Shown here one piece after another: positions 1-8,900 of a DNA stretch of 64,000 bases (position 1 is its first letter; each line of letters opens with the position of its first letter). The DNA is from JABCPE02 sp963518845 (GTDB lineage Bacteria; Bacteroidota; Bacteroidia; Flavobacteriales; Weeksellaceae): positions 15,290 to 79,289 of the forward strand of contig CAUQKV010000006.1 in assembly GCA_963518845.1 (NCBI GenBank), written 5' to 3'. The notes beneath the pieces were generated by a model. The model made no database searches, was not told the DNA's origin, and saw only the letters and a program-made list of their open reading frames with translations. The position numbers and the translations under genes were made by a program.

Positions 1-2
1 TC

Positions 3-614
3 GTAATGGGAGTAAACCATAAAGAACTAAAAGCTGACCAAAATATTTTCTCTAATGCTTCTTGTACTACCAACTGTCTTGCGCCATTAGCAAAAGTGGT
101 TCATGACAATTTTGGGATTGTAGAAGGGTTGATGACTACTGTACACGCTACTACGGCTACACAGAGAACTGTAGATGGCCCATCTGTGAAAGACTGGAGA
201 GGTGGTCGTTCAGCGTTATTGAACATCATTCCTTCTTCTACAGGTGCTGCTAAAGCGGTAGGAAAAGTGATTCCTTCTCTTAACGGAAAACTGACAGGTA
301 TGGCGTTCAGAGTGCCTACTGCTGATGTTTCTGTGGTGGATTTAACGGTAAGATTAGAAAAAGCAACTTCTTACGATGAAATTTCTCAAGCTATCAAATC
401 TGCTTCAGAAAACGAATTAAAAGGAATTTTAGGCTATACAGAAGATCCTGTGGTATCTCAGGACTTTATAGGAGATAAGAGAACTTCTATCTTCGATAAA
501 GGAGCAGGAATCATGCTTTCTCCTAACTTCGTGAAGCTGGTATCTTGGTATGACAATGAGACAGGATATTCTAACAAACTGACAGACTTGCTGGCTCATT
601 CAGCGACATTATAA
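3..614 (+). CDS. gap: Glyceraldehyde-3-phosphate dehydrogenase, C-terminal part (5' end outside window)
   Basis: Glycolytic and gluconeogenic enzyme that oxidatively phosphorylates glyceraldehyde 3-phosphate with NAD(P). The reading frame is open to the left edge, so about the first third of the protein (the NAD-binding Rossmann fold) is missing. The catalytic cysteine motif SNASCTTNCLAPL is visible near the start, followed by the catalytic-domain stretch containing GRSALLNIIPSSTGAAKAVG and the C-terminal WYDNETGYSNK motif, all diagnostic of the family. The gene ends at a TAA directly before an intrinsic terminator. The truncation is only the window border; nothing suggests a broken gene. Confidence 0.97.
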   Translation, partial: VMGVNHKELKADQNIFSNASCTTNCLAPLAKVVHDNFGIVEGLMTTVHATTATQRTVDGPSVKDWRGGRSALLNIIPSSTGAAKAVGKVIPSLNGKLTGMAFRVPTADVSVVDLTVRLEKATSYDEISQAIKSASENELKGILGYTEDPVVSQDFIGDKRTSIFDKGAGIMLSPNFVKLVSWYDNETGYSNKLTDLLAHSATL

Positions 615-618
615 TAAA

Positions 619-650
619 CAAAGAGCCTCTAAAAAGAGGCTTTTATTTTT
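619..650 (+). terminator. Intrinsic terminator after gap
   Basis: A GCCTCT / AGAGGC stem (625-630 with 635-640) with an AAAA loop is followed by a T-rich run. It lies between the gap stop codon and the next start codon at 653, so the downstream gene depends on read-through or on a promoter hidden in gap. Confidence 0.85.
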
Positions 651-652
651 TT

Positions 653-1963
653 ATGAGAAATTTTCCAAAATTACCTTTTCAGATGCGGCGAAACCAGTTT
701 ATAGGTTTAGGGATTTTAGGAATCCTTATTTTGGTTTTTCAGTTGGTTTTTTATTGGTTTAAAAACACTGAGAAGCACGAGCCCGTTGTTGTAGAATTCG
801 TAAATGAAAACGCAGGAAATGAATTGGTTTTGTCAGAATTTAATCCAAATGAACTCACCGCAGAGCAGTGGAAAAATCTCGGTTTTACAGAACGGCAGGT
901 CAAAACCATTCTGAATTATAAAGAGCTGGTCGGCGGAGAATTTCTCTCAAAGGAACAGCTGGCAAAATGCTACGCCATTTCTCCTGAAAAATTTGCGGAA
1001 ATAGAGGCGTATATTCTGCTTCCAGAGAAAACTAATAAGAAAAATAATTTTGAGAATTCTTTTACCAAGAAAGAACTAAAAATATCAGGGAAATTTAATC
1101 CTGATTCCTATTCAGCGAAAGATTGGGAGAATATGGGCTTTTCCCAAAAGCAAGCCGAAGCGATTATTAAATACAAAAACTATCTCGGCGGGAGTTTCCG
1201 AAGCAAGGAGAAGTTTAGGGAATGTTTTATCATCAGCCCAGAAAATTACCAGCGGCTTGCTCCTTACTTGATTTTACCCGAAACTGCGCCTGATTTCGCT
1301 CCAAAACTGAAAGAAAATAAACCTAAAATAGAATACAATTATTTTGACCCAAATGCTTTGGATGTGCAAGGTTGGCAAAGATTAGGTTTTACTGAAAAAC
1401 AAGCTCAAGTAATTGTAAATTACAGAGATAAAAATCTGAAAGGAAGTTTCAAAAGTTTAGAAGATATTGAAAAATGCTTTGTGATTTCGGCAGAAAAATT
1501 CCAAGAGCTGAAACCTTGGATAAAACTCCAAATCCGAGAAAAGGAAGAACCTTCCAAAGCTGTAGCACCAGCCAAAACAGATTTCTCTAAAATAGACCTG
1601 AACAGCATTACTTTCAAACAGTTGGTAGAATTTGGGTTTAATGAAAAGGCGGCAGCAAGCTATTTAGGCTACCGAAAGAAATTAGGTGGATTTGCCGATA
1701 AACAGCAGATTTTGGAGACTTATAATGTGGATAAAGACTTGGCAAGGGATTTAATTTCCACCAGCCCGATGGATGTTTCTAAAATCCAAAAATACGCTAT
1801 CACAGATGCGCCAGAGGATTTCCTGAAAACGCATCCATATTTCCGAAAATACGGCGAAAAAATTATTTTCTATAGAGTAAGTTTTCCATCAGAAAAAGAG
1901 ATTTTTAAGAAGATAAAAGCCTCTCCTGAGGAAATCACAAAAATGAAAATGTATTTGAAATAA
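653..1963 (+). CDS. Membrane-anchored helix-hairpin-helix repeat protein
   Basis: 436 residues. A cytoplasmic basic N-terminus is followed by one membrane helix (about residues 17-36, IGLGILGILILVFQLVFYWF), then a long soluble part. That part holds five degenerate copies of a ~65-residue unit of the form FNPNxLTxxxWxxLGFxxxQxxxIxxYKxxxGGxFxSKExLxxCYxIS, which is the ComEA/PulK-type helix-hairpin-helix fold. The last copy (about residues 375-436) is the most diverged. Such folds usually contact DNA backbone or act as protein scaffolds. The single anchor suggests a periplasmic or envelope role, possibly in DNA uptake, but this is inference. It follows gap by 38 bp and converges on the transaldolase gene. 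Confidence 0.8.
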   Translation: MRNFPKLPFQMRRNQFIGLGILGILILVFQLVFYWFKNTEKHEPVVVEFVNENAGNELVLSEFNPNELTAEQWKNLGFTERQVKTILNYKELVGGEFLSKEQLAKCYAISPEKFAEIEAYILLPEKTNKKNNFENSFTKKELKISGKFNPDSYSAKDWENMGFSQKQAEAIIKYKNYLGGSFRSKEKFRECFIISPENYQRLAPYLILPETAPDFAPKLKENKPKIEYNYFDPNALDVQGWQRLGFTEKQAQVIVNYRDKNLKGSFKSLEDIEKCFVISAEKFQELKPWIKLQIREKEEPSKAVAPAKTDFSKIDLNSITFKQLVEFGFNEKAAASYLGYRKKLGGFADKQQILETYNVDKDLARDLISTSPMDVSKIQKYAITDAPEDFLKTHPYFRKYGEKIIFYRVSFPSEKEIFKKIKASPEEITKMKMYLK

Positions 1964-1970
1964 TTGTAAT

Positions 1971-2005
1971 AAAAAAAGTATGAGTTTTCGCTCATACTTT
2001 TTTTG
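1971..2005. terminator. Bidirectional intrinsic terminator
   Basis: GTATGAG / CTCATAC stem (1978-1984 with 1991-1997), extended by an A-run on the left and a T-run on the right, so it works on both strands. It separates two convergent genes. Confidence 0.9.
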
Positions 2006-2006
2006 T

Positions 2007-2660
2007 TTATTGTAGTTTGTTAGAATCAGCGATGAACTGTTTCAATCCGTTATCAGTCAAAGGATGATTCAAAAGATTCAGAATAGAAGCAAGAGGAGAA
2101 GTTACCACATCTGCACCTATTTTAGCGCAATTTATGATATGCATAGGGTTTCGGATAGAAGCTGCAAGTATCTTAGTTTCAAATAGATAGTTGTCGTAGA
2201 TTACTCGGATGTCTTCTATCAGCTGGATGCTGTCAGTAGAAATATCGTCTAATCTTCCTAAAAAAGGCGAAACATAGGTAGCGCCCGCTTTCGCTGCCAA
2301 AAGAGCCTGTCCAGCAGAAAATACCAAAGTACAGTTGGTTTTTATCCCATTATCAGCGAAGTATTTTATTGCTTTTATTCCATCTTTGGTCATTGGGATT
2401 TTTATTACTATTCGCTCGTGTAGGGCTGCCAGTTCTTTCCCTTCTTTTATCATACCTTCGTAGTCAGTAGAGAGCACCTCGGCGCTTACATCTCCATCTG
2501 AAATTTCGCAGATATCTCTATAATGCTGTAGAATAGCTTCTTTTCCTTTGATTCCTTCTTTTGCCATAAGGGAAGGATTGGTTGTAACTCCATCCAAAAT
2601 ACCAAGATTTTGAGCTTCTCTGATTTGTTCTAAATTTGCTGTGTCAATAAAAAATTTCAT
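2007..2660 (-). CDS. fsa: Transaldolase / fructose-6-phosphate aldolase family protein
   Basis: 217 residues, the usual length of the short TalC/FSA branch. The N-terminal motif MKFFIDTANLEQI, the GVTTNPSLMAKEG segment, the lysine-bearing strand IVIKIPMTKDGIKAI (about residues 85-100, Schiff-base lysine) and the C-terminal ADVVTSPLASI segment are all present. It catalyses a class I aldol reaction in the non-oxidative pentose phosphate region of metabolism, acting as a transaldolase or as a fructose 6-phosphate aldolase. Sequence alone does not separate the two activities, so the symbol is by family. It appears to be a single-gene unit. Confidence 0.9.
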   Translation of the reverse strand: MKFFIDTANLEQIREAQNLGILDGVTTNPSLMAKEGIKGKEAILQHYRDICEISDGDVSAEVLSTDYEGMIKEGKELAALHERIVIKIPMTKDGIKAIKYFADNGIKTNCTLVFSAGQALLAAKAGATYVSPFLGRLDDISTDSIQLIEDIRVIYDNYLFETKILAASIRNPMHIINCAKIGADVVTSPLASILNLLNHPLTDNGLKQFIADSNKLQ

Positions 2661-2716
2661 CTTTCTTGATTTTAAAAAGGGTACGAATTTAGCGTTTTAT
2701 TCTCAAATGAGCAAAA

Positions 2717-3061
2717 TTAGTCTTCTATATAAATGATTTGCCCGTCCTCCAGCTGATAGGCTGTTCCTACTTTTTTCCCTTTGGATTTGTTCTGGGAATT
2801 GTTTTGGTCAGCAGAAGGCGTGTATTTTTCTATTTTGTTCCCTTTTTTGGAGATGATTTCCATGTTGTCTTTCCCAGGGTTTTTCACGACGGTAAAGTCT
2901 TCTTTGCTGAAAACTTCGGTCATGTTCATGTTCATTACCATGGCAACCATCAGGGCAACGGCAAAAACCATCGCTACATCGAACAGATTGACCACCACAC
3001 TCAGCGGGTCGGTGTCTTCTTCTCGCTTGAAAATAGGAACTCTTCGGCGCTTGTTTCTCAT
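2717..3061 (-). CDS. hmuV: HmuV-like DUF2149 protein
   Basis: 114 residues with a basic N-terminus (MRNKRRRVPIF), one membrane helix (about 24-45) and a periplasmic C-terminal tail. DUF2149 proteins have an ExbD-like shape and occur with MotA/TolQ/ExbB channels beside CobN-like genes. This is the last gene of the hmuYRSTUV order known from Porphyromonas gingivalis. It overlaps the hmuU stop codon by 4 bp (ATGA), indicating translational coupling. I infer that HmuU and HmuV form a proton-driven motor for the HmuS/HmuT complex; the direct role is unproven. Confidence 0.82.
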   Translation of the reverse strand: MRNKRRRVPIFKREEDTDPLSVVVNLFDVAMVFAVALMVAMVMNMNMTEVFSKEDFTVVKNPGKDNMEIISKKGNKIEKYTPSADQNNSQNKSKGKKVGTAYQLEDGQIIYIED

Positions 3062-3660
3062 ATCTTGCCTTTGTTTTGGGTTAGAATTTGTGCTACATAG
3101 TCCAGATTATTGGTGTCTTTGGCGTACCATCTTTGTTTGAATTGCAGGGTAATCATCCCGATTAAACTGATGACCAAGCCCACCACTGTAGTGGCGAAAA
3201 CCACCTGCATGTTGTAAGCCATTCCAGAGATGTCGCCCGAGGAAAGTCCCGTGAGGGCAGGGCTCATCGCGATAAGAGTCCCGATAAGTCCTAATACAGG
3301 CCCTACTTTTGCGAGTAGTTTGGAAGTTGCGATATCTTTTTCGGCTTCGTTTTCAAAATTAGAAATCATAAAATCTGCATAGGCATCGCTCGGCGGATGT
3401 GAAAGTAGGTCTCGTAGATAGCGGATGTAGAGTGAGTTATCTTTCTTTGGGAGAAGGTTTCTCAGCTCGTCTATATTTTCCGATGATAGGTTTTTTATTG
3501 CATTGTCCAGAGCTTTATCGTTCTTGAATTTGGTTACAAACTGATTGTAAAAACTCCCTGTAAGAAGAAGAGCGCGAACGAAAAGTATTAGAAGAATAAT
3601 AACATCTGGAATAAGAAGACTATTTGCTACCCAGAATAAAACCTTTGATATTGTTTCCAT
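3058..3660 (-). CDS. hmuU: HmuU-like MotA/TolQ/ExbB proton channel protein
   Basis: 200 residues with three membrane helices (about 10-30, 118-142 and 152-172). The helices around residues 117-165 carry the ExbB/TolQ signature with LAKVGPVLGLIGTLIAMSPAL and VVFATTVVGLVISLIGM. Proteins of this family use proton flow to drive a partner across the periplasm. Its partner is the DUF2149 protein, with which it overlaps. It is preceded by a 360-bp very AT-rich gap that separates it from hmuT, and I see no TAnnTTFG-type -7 element (TAnnTTTG) in that gap, so it may be transcribed from the promoter before the WG-repeat gene. Confidence 0.87.
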   Translation of the reverse strand: METISKVLFWVANSLLIPDVIILLILFVRALLLTGSFYNQFVTKFKNDKALDNAIKNLSSENIDELRNLLPKKDNSLYIRYLRDLLSHPPSDAYADFMISNFENEAEKDIATSKLLAKVGPVLGLIGTLIAMSPALTGLSSGDISGMAYNMQVVFATTVVGLVISLIGMITLQFKQRWYAKDTNNLDYVAQILTQNKGKI

Positions 3661-4019
3661 TTTTATAACTAATTGTTTCTGTTTTTTATTTGATTATGAT
3701 TAAATTTTACTTTGTTGATTAGATAAACTATATTGTTTTACTTTAAATTTTAAATAAAATATGAAAAATTATCTTACTTTATTATTTTATTAGATGATAA
3801 TTTAAATTTTATATCTTACTTTTTAATATTTTCATCTTTATTTTTTATTTTCATGGATGTAAATAAAGTTTTTCTATATAGTTTTTTGAATTTATTATCT
3901 GTCTTTTTGATTTTTATAGATATTATTTTTAATTTATTATCTTGTTTTTTAAAATTTTAATATTGATTTAATGTGTTTCTATTATGTTTTTGGTTTTTTA
4001 TAGATTATTAAATTTAATT
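3661..4019. other. AT-extreme intergenic region inside the hmu locus
   Basis: About 360 bp with roughly 12% G+C by my count (45 of 360) and a marked excess of T over A on the plus strand. No open reading frame, tRNA, hairpin terminator or TAnnTTTG promoter element is visible on either strand. It sits between hmuT and hmuU, which in related loci are adjacent. I cannot assign a function; a decayed gene or a long A-rich mRNA leader are both possible. Confidence 0.6.
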
Positions 4020-4697
4020 TTATCTCTTTAATTTCCAATACCATCTATTTATCATCATTCCTAAGGTAAAAATTCCAATAAATAAGATAAAAAAAATTCC
4101 TAAGAACTTGAAAGAAATAGGTTCACTTTTGGGAACATAGATAAGATTGCTGCTGGAAGTGATTATCAATCCCAAAATACCGATGAACAAGCTAGTAAGC
4201 AGATGTACCTCAATACGGAAATCTCTTTCAGGGAAAAACGCTTGGATGCACCACGCTCCACCGATGATGAACAGCGCCGAACCTGCCGAAAACAGCATAG
4301 TAATGGTGAAAAAATCCATTCCTGAAAAGTAAAAAAAGCTCTGCGTAAGGAGATAAAACAAAACAGGGAACATCAGCAGGGCAGGGCAAGCTTTTAGGAA
4401 GGTGTTCCATCGGTTTTTCTCTGCGAAAAAAAGTCCTTTCAGCTCGGAGAAACAAAAGGCAATACAGAGGGCGACTTCTATGGTTACCAGCACCGTGATA
4501 TTGCTTAGGATAGAGGGCGTTTCGAGGGCGTTTTGTATCGTTACCTGCGACTGCTCCATTGCATACGGATAAGCCCAAAAGAGAAACACGACCGACAAAA
4601 CCGCAGCTGCCGCGACTTGCCAAAGTTTCCAAAAACTGAATTTCAGTACGGCATTGATGAGGATAAAGACCAATAAAATATTTAAAACTAACTGCAT
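4020..4697 (-). CDS. hmuT: HmuT-like multi-pass membrane protein
   Basis: 225 residues, almost entirely hydrophobic, with about six to seven membrane helices (for example residues 3-20, 28-46, 62-86, 104-122, 128-150, 168-186 and 198-217). No catalytic motif is recognisable. The assignment to HmuT rests on position: it lies between the CobN-like hmuS and the ExbB-like hmuU, as in the P. gingivalis hmuYRSTUV order. It starts 6 bp after the WG-repeat gene and is probably co-translated with it. Likely role: an inner-membrane component, perhaps moving a tetrapyrrole product or iron, by inference from context. Confidence 0.65.
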   Translation of the reverse strand: MQLVLNILLVFILINAVLKFSFWKLWQVAAAAVLSVVFLFWAYPYAMEQSQVTIQNALETPSILSNITVLVTIEVALCIAFCFSELKGLFFAEKNRWNTFLKACPALLMFPVLFYLLTQSFFYFSGMDFFTITMLFSAGSALFIIGGAWCIQAFFPERDFRIEVHLLTSLFIGILGLIITSSSNLIYVPKSEPISFKFLGIFFILFIGIFTLGMMINRWYWKLKR

Positions 4698-4703
4698 TTT
4701 TTT

Positions 4704-5798
4704 CTACTTCAAAGTGTGGTTTCTTATCGAGCAACTGATAAATTTGATGCCTTTTTCGGTTCTTAAAAAACTAAAAAGATCTTGGTGACGGAATTTCCCA
4801 TTCTCATCATGATTTGTGATAATAAGGCTGAAAAAAGGATATTTAGACATGTTTCTTCTGCCGCAGTTATTATAATGATGCTGGATTTTTTGTTCTATAT
4901 CATCGGTAAGCGGAGTATAGTTTTCTACCATGATTTGCACATTTTTCTTGTTCTTGTAGCCTTCCAATCTTTCTAATAAAATAGCATGATTTTTTTCTAA
5001 AAAATCTTTTGTAGGTTGTGCTGTCCAGCCTTTTTCTTCGTCCCAATAGACGATTTTTTCATATGAGTTTTTTAGAAGGCTTTTTTTGCTCAGATTTTTG
5101 AAAAACTTTCGGTTTAGGAAGTTTTCAAATAATTTTTCATTGTTAATGAAGGAATAATATTTCCCATTTGTCCCCAGAAAACTAACTCTTTCGGTAGATT
5201 TTTCGGGTTGGCTCTGGATACGGAGTGAGTGGAAGTCTAGAACCAGCTGGTCATCTTGGAAATTTTTAACCAAAACTTCGTTTTTAGTGTTGATGAGAAG
5301 GTTTTCTCCGCCCACCCAGTAGGGATGTTCATCATCATCGCTATCTTTCATTAGTTTCGCTCCTTTTAAAGCAACAGAAAGCCCGTTTTCAAAAGGAGTC
5401 ATATCATTGTATAAAGCTGGAATAGCCACTTTTCCTGCTGTGTTAAATATGCCGACATTACCTGTTTTAGGATCTCGGAATTTGATGAAGCCTTCATTTT
5501 CGCAGTCAAATGCCATATCAAAGACATAAAGGCTGTCTTTTCCGAATTTTTTTCCGTTTTTCAGCATGTAGTAGCTGCTAAATTCTCCATTGGTATCTTC
5601 CATAAAAGCAGCGATTTTATCAAACTTATTAGCCGAAGTAAATCCCTTGAATTTGGGTTCTATCATCACTTCTCCTTTGCTGTTTTTAAAGCCGAAAAGA
5701 TATTCTTCATCGTCATAAAAGTAAGTCCAGATGTCTGATTTTTGTGCAAAAACACTACAAGATGCCAGTAGTGAAAGGAAAAAAACTTTTAGTTTCAT
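4704..5798 (-). CDS. Secreted WG-repeat-like protein inserted in the hmu locus
   Basis: 364 residues. It starts with a clear signal peptide (MKLKVFFLSLLASCSVFAQ) and is exported. The N-terminal half holds WG-type repeats, seen as FGFKNSKGEVMIEPKFKGF and VGIFNTAGKVAIPALYNDM. The C-terminal half is mixed alpha/beta with no family that I recognise. It has its own TAnnTTTG element 27 nt upstream and begins a second transcription unit that continues into hmuT. It is not part of the classical hmu set, so it is either a lineage-specific accessory of haem uptake or a passenger. WG repeats usually mediate protein or ligand binding. Confidence 0.65.
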   Translation of the reverse strand: MKLKVFFLSLLASCSVFAQKSDIWTYFYDDEEYLFGFKNSKGEVMIEPKFKGFTSANKFDKIAAFMEDTNGEFSSYYMLKNGKKFGKDSLYVFDMAFDCENEGFIKFRDPKTGNVGIFNTAGKVAIPALYNDMTPFENGLSVALKGAKLMKDSDDDEHPYWVGGENLLINTKNEVLVKNFQDDQLVLDFHSLRIQSQPEKSTERVSFLGTNGKYYSFINNEKLFENFLNRKFFKNLSKKSLLKNSYEKIVYWDEEKGWTAQPTKDFLEKNHAILLERLEGYKNKKNVQIMVENYTPLTDDIEQKIQHHYNNCGRRNMSKYPFFSLIITNHDENGKFRHQDLFSFLRTEKGIKFISCSIRNHTLK

Positions 5799-5824
5799 AA
5801 AAATGTTTTAGTATTTAATACGCA

Positions 5825-5832
5825 CAAATATA
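5825..5832 (-). promoter_or_regulatory. -7 promoter element for the WG-repeat/hmuTUV unit
   Basis: On the minus strand the bases read TATATTTG, a perfect match to the Bacteroidota -7 element TAnnTTTG, 27 bp upstream of the start at 5798 and just downstream of the hmuS terminator. Confidence 0.65.
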
Positions 5833-5884
5833 AAATTGAAATTTTAAATATGAACGAAAATTATCAATTTATTAAGTTTAAAAT

Positions 5885-5931
5885 TAAAAATAAAACTGTT
5901 TGGAATACGGCTCGCACTCCAAACAGTTTTT
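5885..5931 (-). terminator. Intrinsic terminator after hmuS
   Basis: A perfect 13-bp stem (5892-5904 with 5918-5930, arm AAAACTGTTTGGA) with a 13-nt loop. On the minus strand it is followed by a U-rich run. It ends the hmuY-R-methyltransferase-hmuS unit and splits the locus in two. Confidence 0.85.
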
Positions 5932-5937
5932 TAGGAA

Positions 5938-8900
5938 TTACTCATTTTTTCTTTTTTTCTTGAAATAAATCAGTAGCCCGATGAATGTAATTAAAATTCC
6001 TCCGCCTATGAGCAGTCCGTTCAGCGGCATTTTTTCTTTGGCTTGTTCTGGATTTACTTCTTCTTTTTTCAGGACTTTTCCTTCTTTGGTATTGATTTCC
6101 TCGGTGCTTCCTGTTTTCATTTTTTGAAGCTCAGATTTGTATTCTTTGGCTTCATTTTCAGGAAGTTTCCCAGCAATGTAGTTTTGCAGTTTCTCGTTAT
6201 TTGCAGAGAAAGAGGAGGACTCAGCCCCGAACTCTTTCACTAATCCATTGTGCATAGAAGCAAGGTTGGAAATCTGCTCTGCGGAGGCTTTCCACATGCC
6301 TTTTCGTGTGGCTTCCAGCATTACGGCTGTTACGGTTTGTAGAGAAGCTCCATTTTCTTTGTGAATGAATTCTCTGATGCCCAGATTATGTTTGTCCTCT
6401 ACATAGGTTTCGTAGAGTTCGTTCCACATTTCATCATCTATCAGCTCTGGGCGAGTGGCTTCCCAGCCGAACATGTTGGTGGTGATTTCCGCAATCTGCC
6501 CTGCGCTGGAAGCTTTCCCTTTCATTTTTTCTTTGATGTATTTAGGGTTGAAAATAGTCGCTCTGGCTTCTACTCCTACAGCTTCTTTCAACTCCTGCAT
6601 ACGCATGTTTTTGCGGTTTCTGTAATCTGCAAAATAGGCATCTGGATCTTTTCCTGTGACTTCTTTTATGGCGGTGTTCATTCCTCCCATGAATTCAAAT
6701 ACATGGTCAAGGCTCAGAGCACCCCAAGTGTTATTTTGTCTAGCATGGATGAGGATATCCGTATTTTTGAGGGCTGCTTTTAGCATTCCTTTTTCGTATT
6801 TTCCCCATTCTTTTTCGTTTCCGTAGAGTGCTCCCATGTTGTGCATGTAGGTTTCGGCGATGTCTTTTTGAGAATCCCATTTGTCTCCTGCAAGCATCAT
6901 TTCTTTAGTTCCTGTGTCGTATCTTCCCTGCTGTCCTCCGAAAATACGATAGTTGGACATTTCACGGGCTTGTTTAGGGCTTACCCCAGCATTCACCAGT
7001 TCTTTTTCTATGGCGATGTTTCCAGCGCTTACTTGGTTTTCGAAGTTTTCATCTTTTGCATTGGCAGCTAGTTCTACAGCTTTTGTTAAAAGGAATAAAC
7101 GCGATGCCGCCAAATCTCTGAACTGTCCAGAAGTTTGAATGACAATGTCTATTCTCGGTCTGCCCAGCTCTTTTGATGGAATCAGTCTGACATCTACCAC
7201 CCTTCCGAAAGAATCTCTCACAGGTTCTACGCCCAGCATATAAAGGGCTTGAGCGATGGAAACGCCCTCGGTCTCTATGAACTCACTGCTCCAAAAAGTG
7301 TAGGCTATCTTTTTAGGATATTCGCCTTTGTGGTTTTTTCTGTATTCTTCTATCGTGTTTTGGGCAAGTTTTACGCCTCTTTCCCAAGCCATTTCAGAAG
7401 GTGTCATTTCTGCATTCACGGCATAGAGATTTCTTCCCGTAGGCACGGCTCTTGGGTTGGCAACGGCATCGCCGCCAGAGGAAGGTGCTACATAACCGCC
7501 ATTTAGAGCATTGAAGAAAGATTTTAGCTCTATTTCAGGGCTTTTCAGCAGGCTTTCTTTGTAGAAAACAACATTATTGATAGTCTGCTCTATATCCAAA
7601 ATCGCCATCGCTCTTTCTTTCTGCTCTTTTGGGATTTGGTTGGTTTCGGGTTTTTGCCCAGCCTTAGGCGTGGAAACTTTTAGTTTTCCTCCGCCGAAGC
7701 TTGGTTTTTCGCCAAGTCTTTCTCCTCGTTTTACTTTTTCCATCAGCTTTTTAGCAACGAACTCGGGCATTCCTTCAGGGATTTTACCTGCTTTTAGTTG
7801 TTTCTCTACTTCGGTAAGTTCGCCATTTTTGGACTTCATTTTCTTCTCCATTGCTTTTTTCACGAAGTAAGGCATTTCTCGCTGCGGCGTGAGGAGTTCT
7901 CTGGCTTTTTCGATTTCTGATACTGAGATTTTTGCCGTTGCTGCGATAAAATCAGGACTTACAGCTTTTCCATTAAGAATTTGTAAAACGATATTTTTAG
8001 CAGGATTAAGGTAATTTTCGGTAAAGAAAACCTTTCTTTTCAGCTGCTGGTCGGTCACTTTTCCTGAAATTTTATCCAAAGCGGCCAAGCTGTACGCCAG
8101 CGGATCGGTGCTCATCGCCAGAACGGTGGAGCTGATTTTATCCGAGCTGTAAGGAACACCCATGGTGTAAAATTCTCCATTGATTTTTTCCGTAGCGATT
8201 TCCTCCGCGAAGTTTTCTAGTTTGTCTATTTCCTCCTCGGAATAAGGTTTGGAAGTGATGCTGTCCAATCGCAAATCCCTATGTAAGCCCATTTTAACAG
8301 CGATTTTCTTTATTTGAAGAGAAATATCTTTCTTGTGAGCTTCATCTTGGGTTTTGTAGTAATAATTGATTTTATCCAAAAGTTCATTGAATATAGTACG
8401 AGCCTCACTTTCCGTAAATGCTGGCGTCAGATACGAGATTAAAGTCGCATAAGTACGGCGTTTTGCAATAATGCTTTCCCCGATGTTTCCTATCGTATAG
8501 TAGTAGAAATGAGGAACAGCGCCCACCAGAATATCGCCCCAGTCATCGCTGGAAAGAGCCACTTGTTTATTGGGTGTAAATTCTAAACTTCCATGCGTTC
8601 CGAAATGAATCATGGCATCCGCCTTGAAGCCTTTTTGAGCCCAAAGATAAGCCCCAATGTAGGCATGTGGAGGGATTTCTTTCACGCCGTGATTTACTTT
8701 GAATTCATCATCTGTGCTCAGTGCAGCAGGCGGCTGAGGAAGAATAGCCACATTTCCGAAAACTATTCTGGAAATCGCCAAATATCCTTTTCCTTCTTTT
8801 TTGGTGCCCATGAAACCTTCAGAAACGGCACCATTATTCTTCATTACTTCTTCGTACATTTGGGTTTGCACGGAGTTTTTGAGCCAGTCAGTGTATTCTG

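Noticed and set aside
4228..4734. Overlapping 168-codon frame on the minus strand over hmuT
   Set aside because: It overlaps the coherent multi-TM hmuT frame and has no hydrophobic or family pattern of its own.
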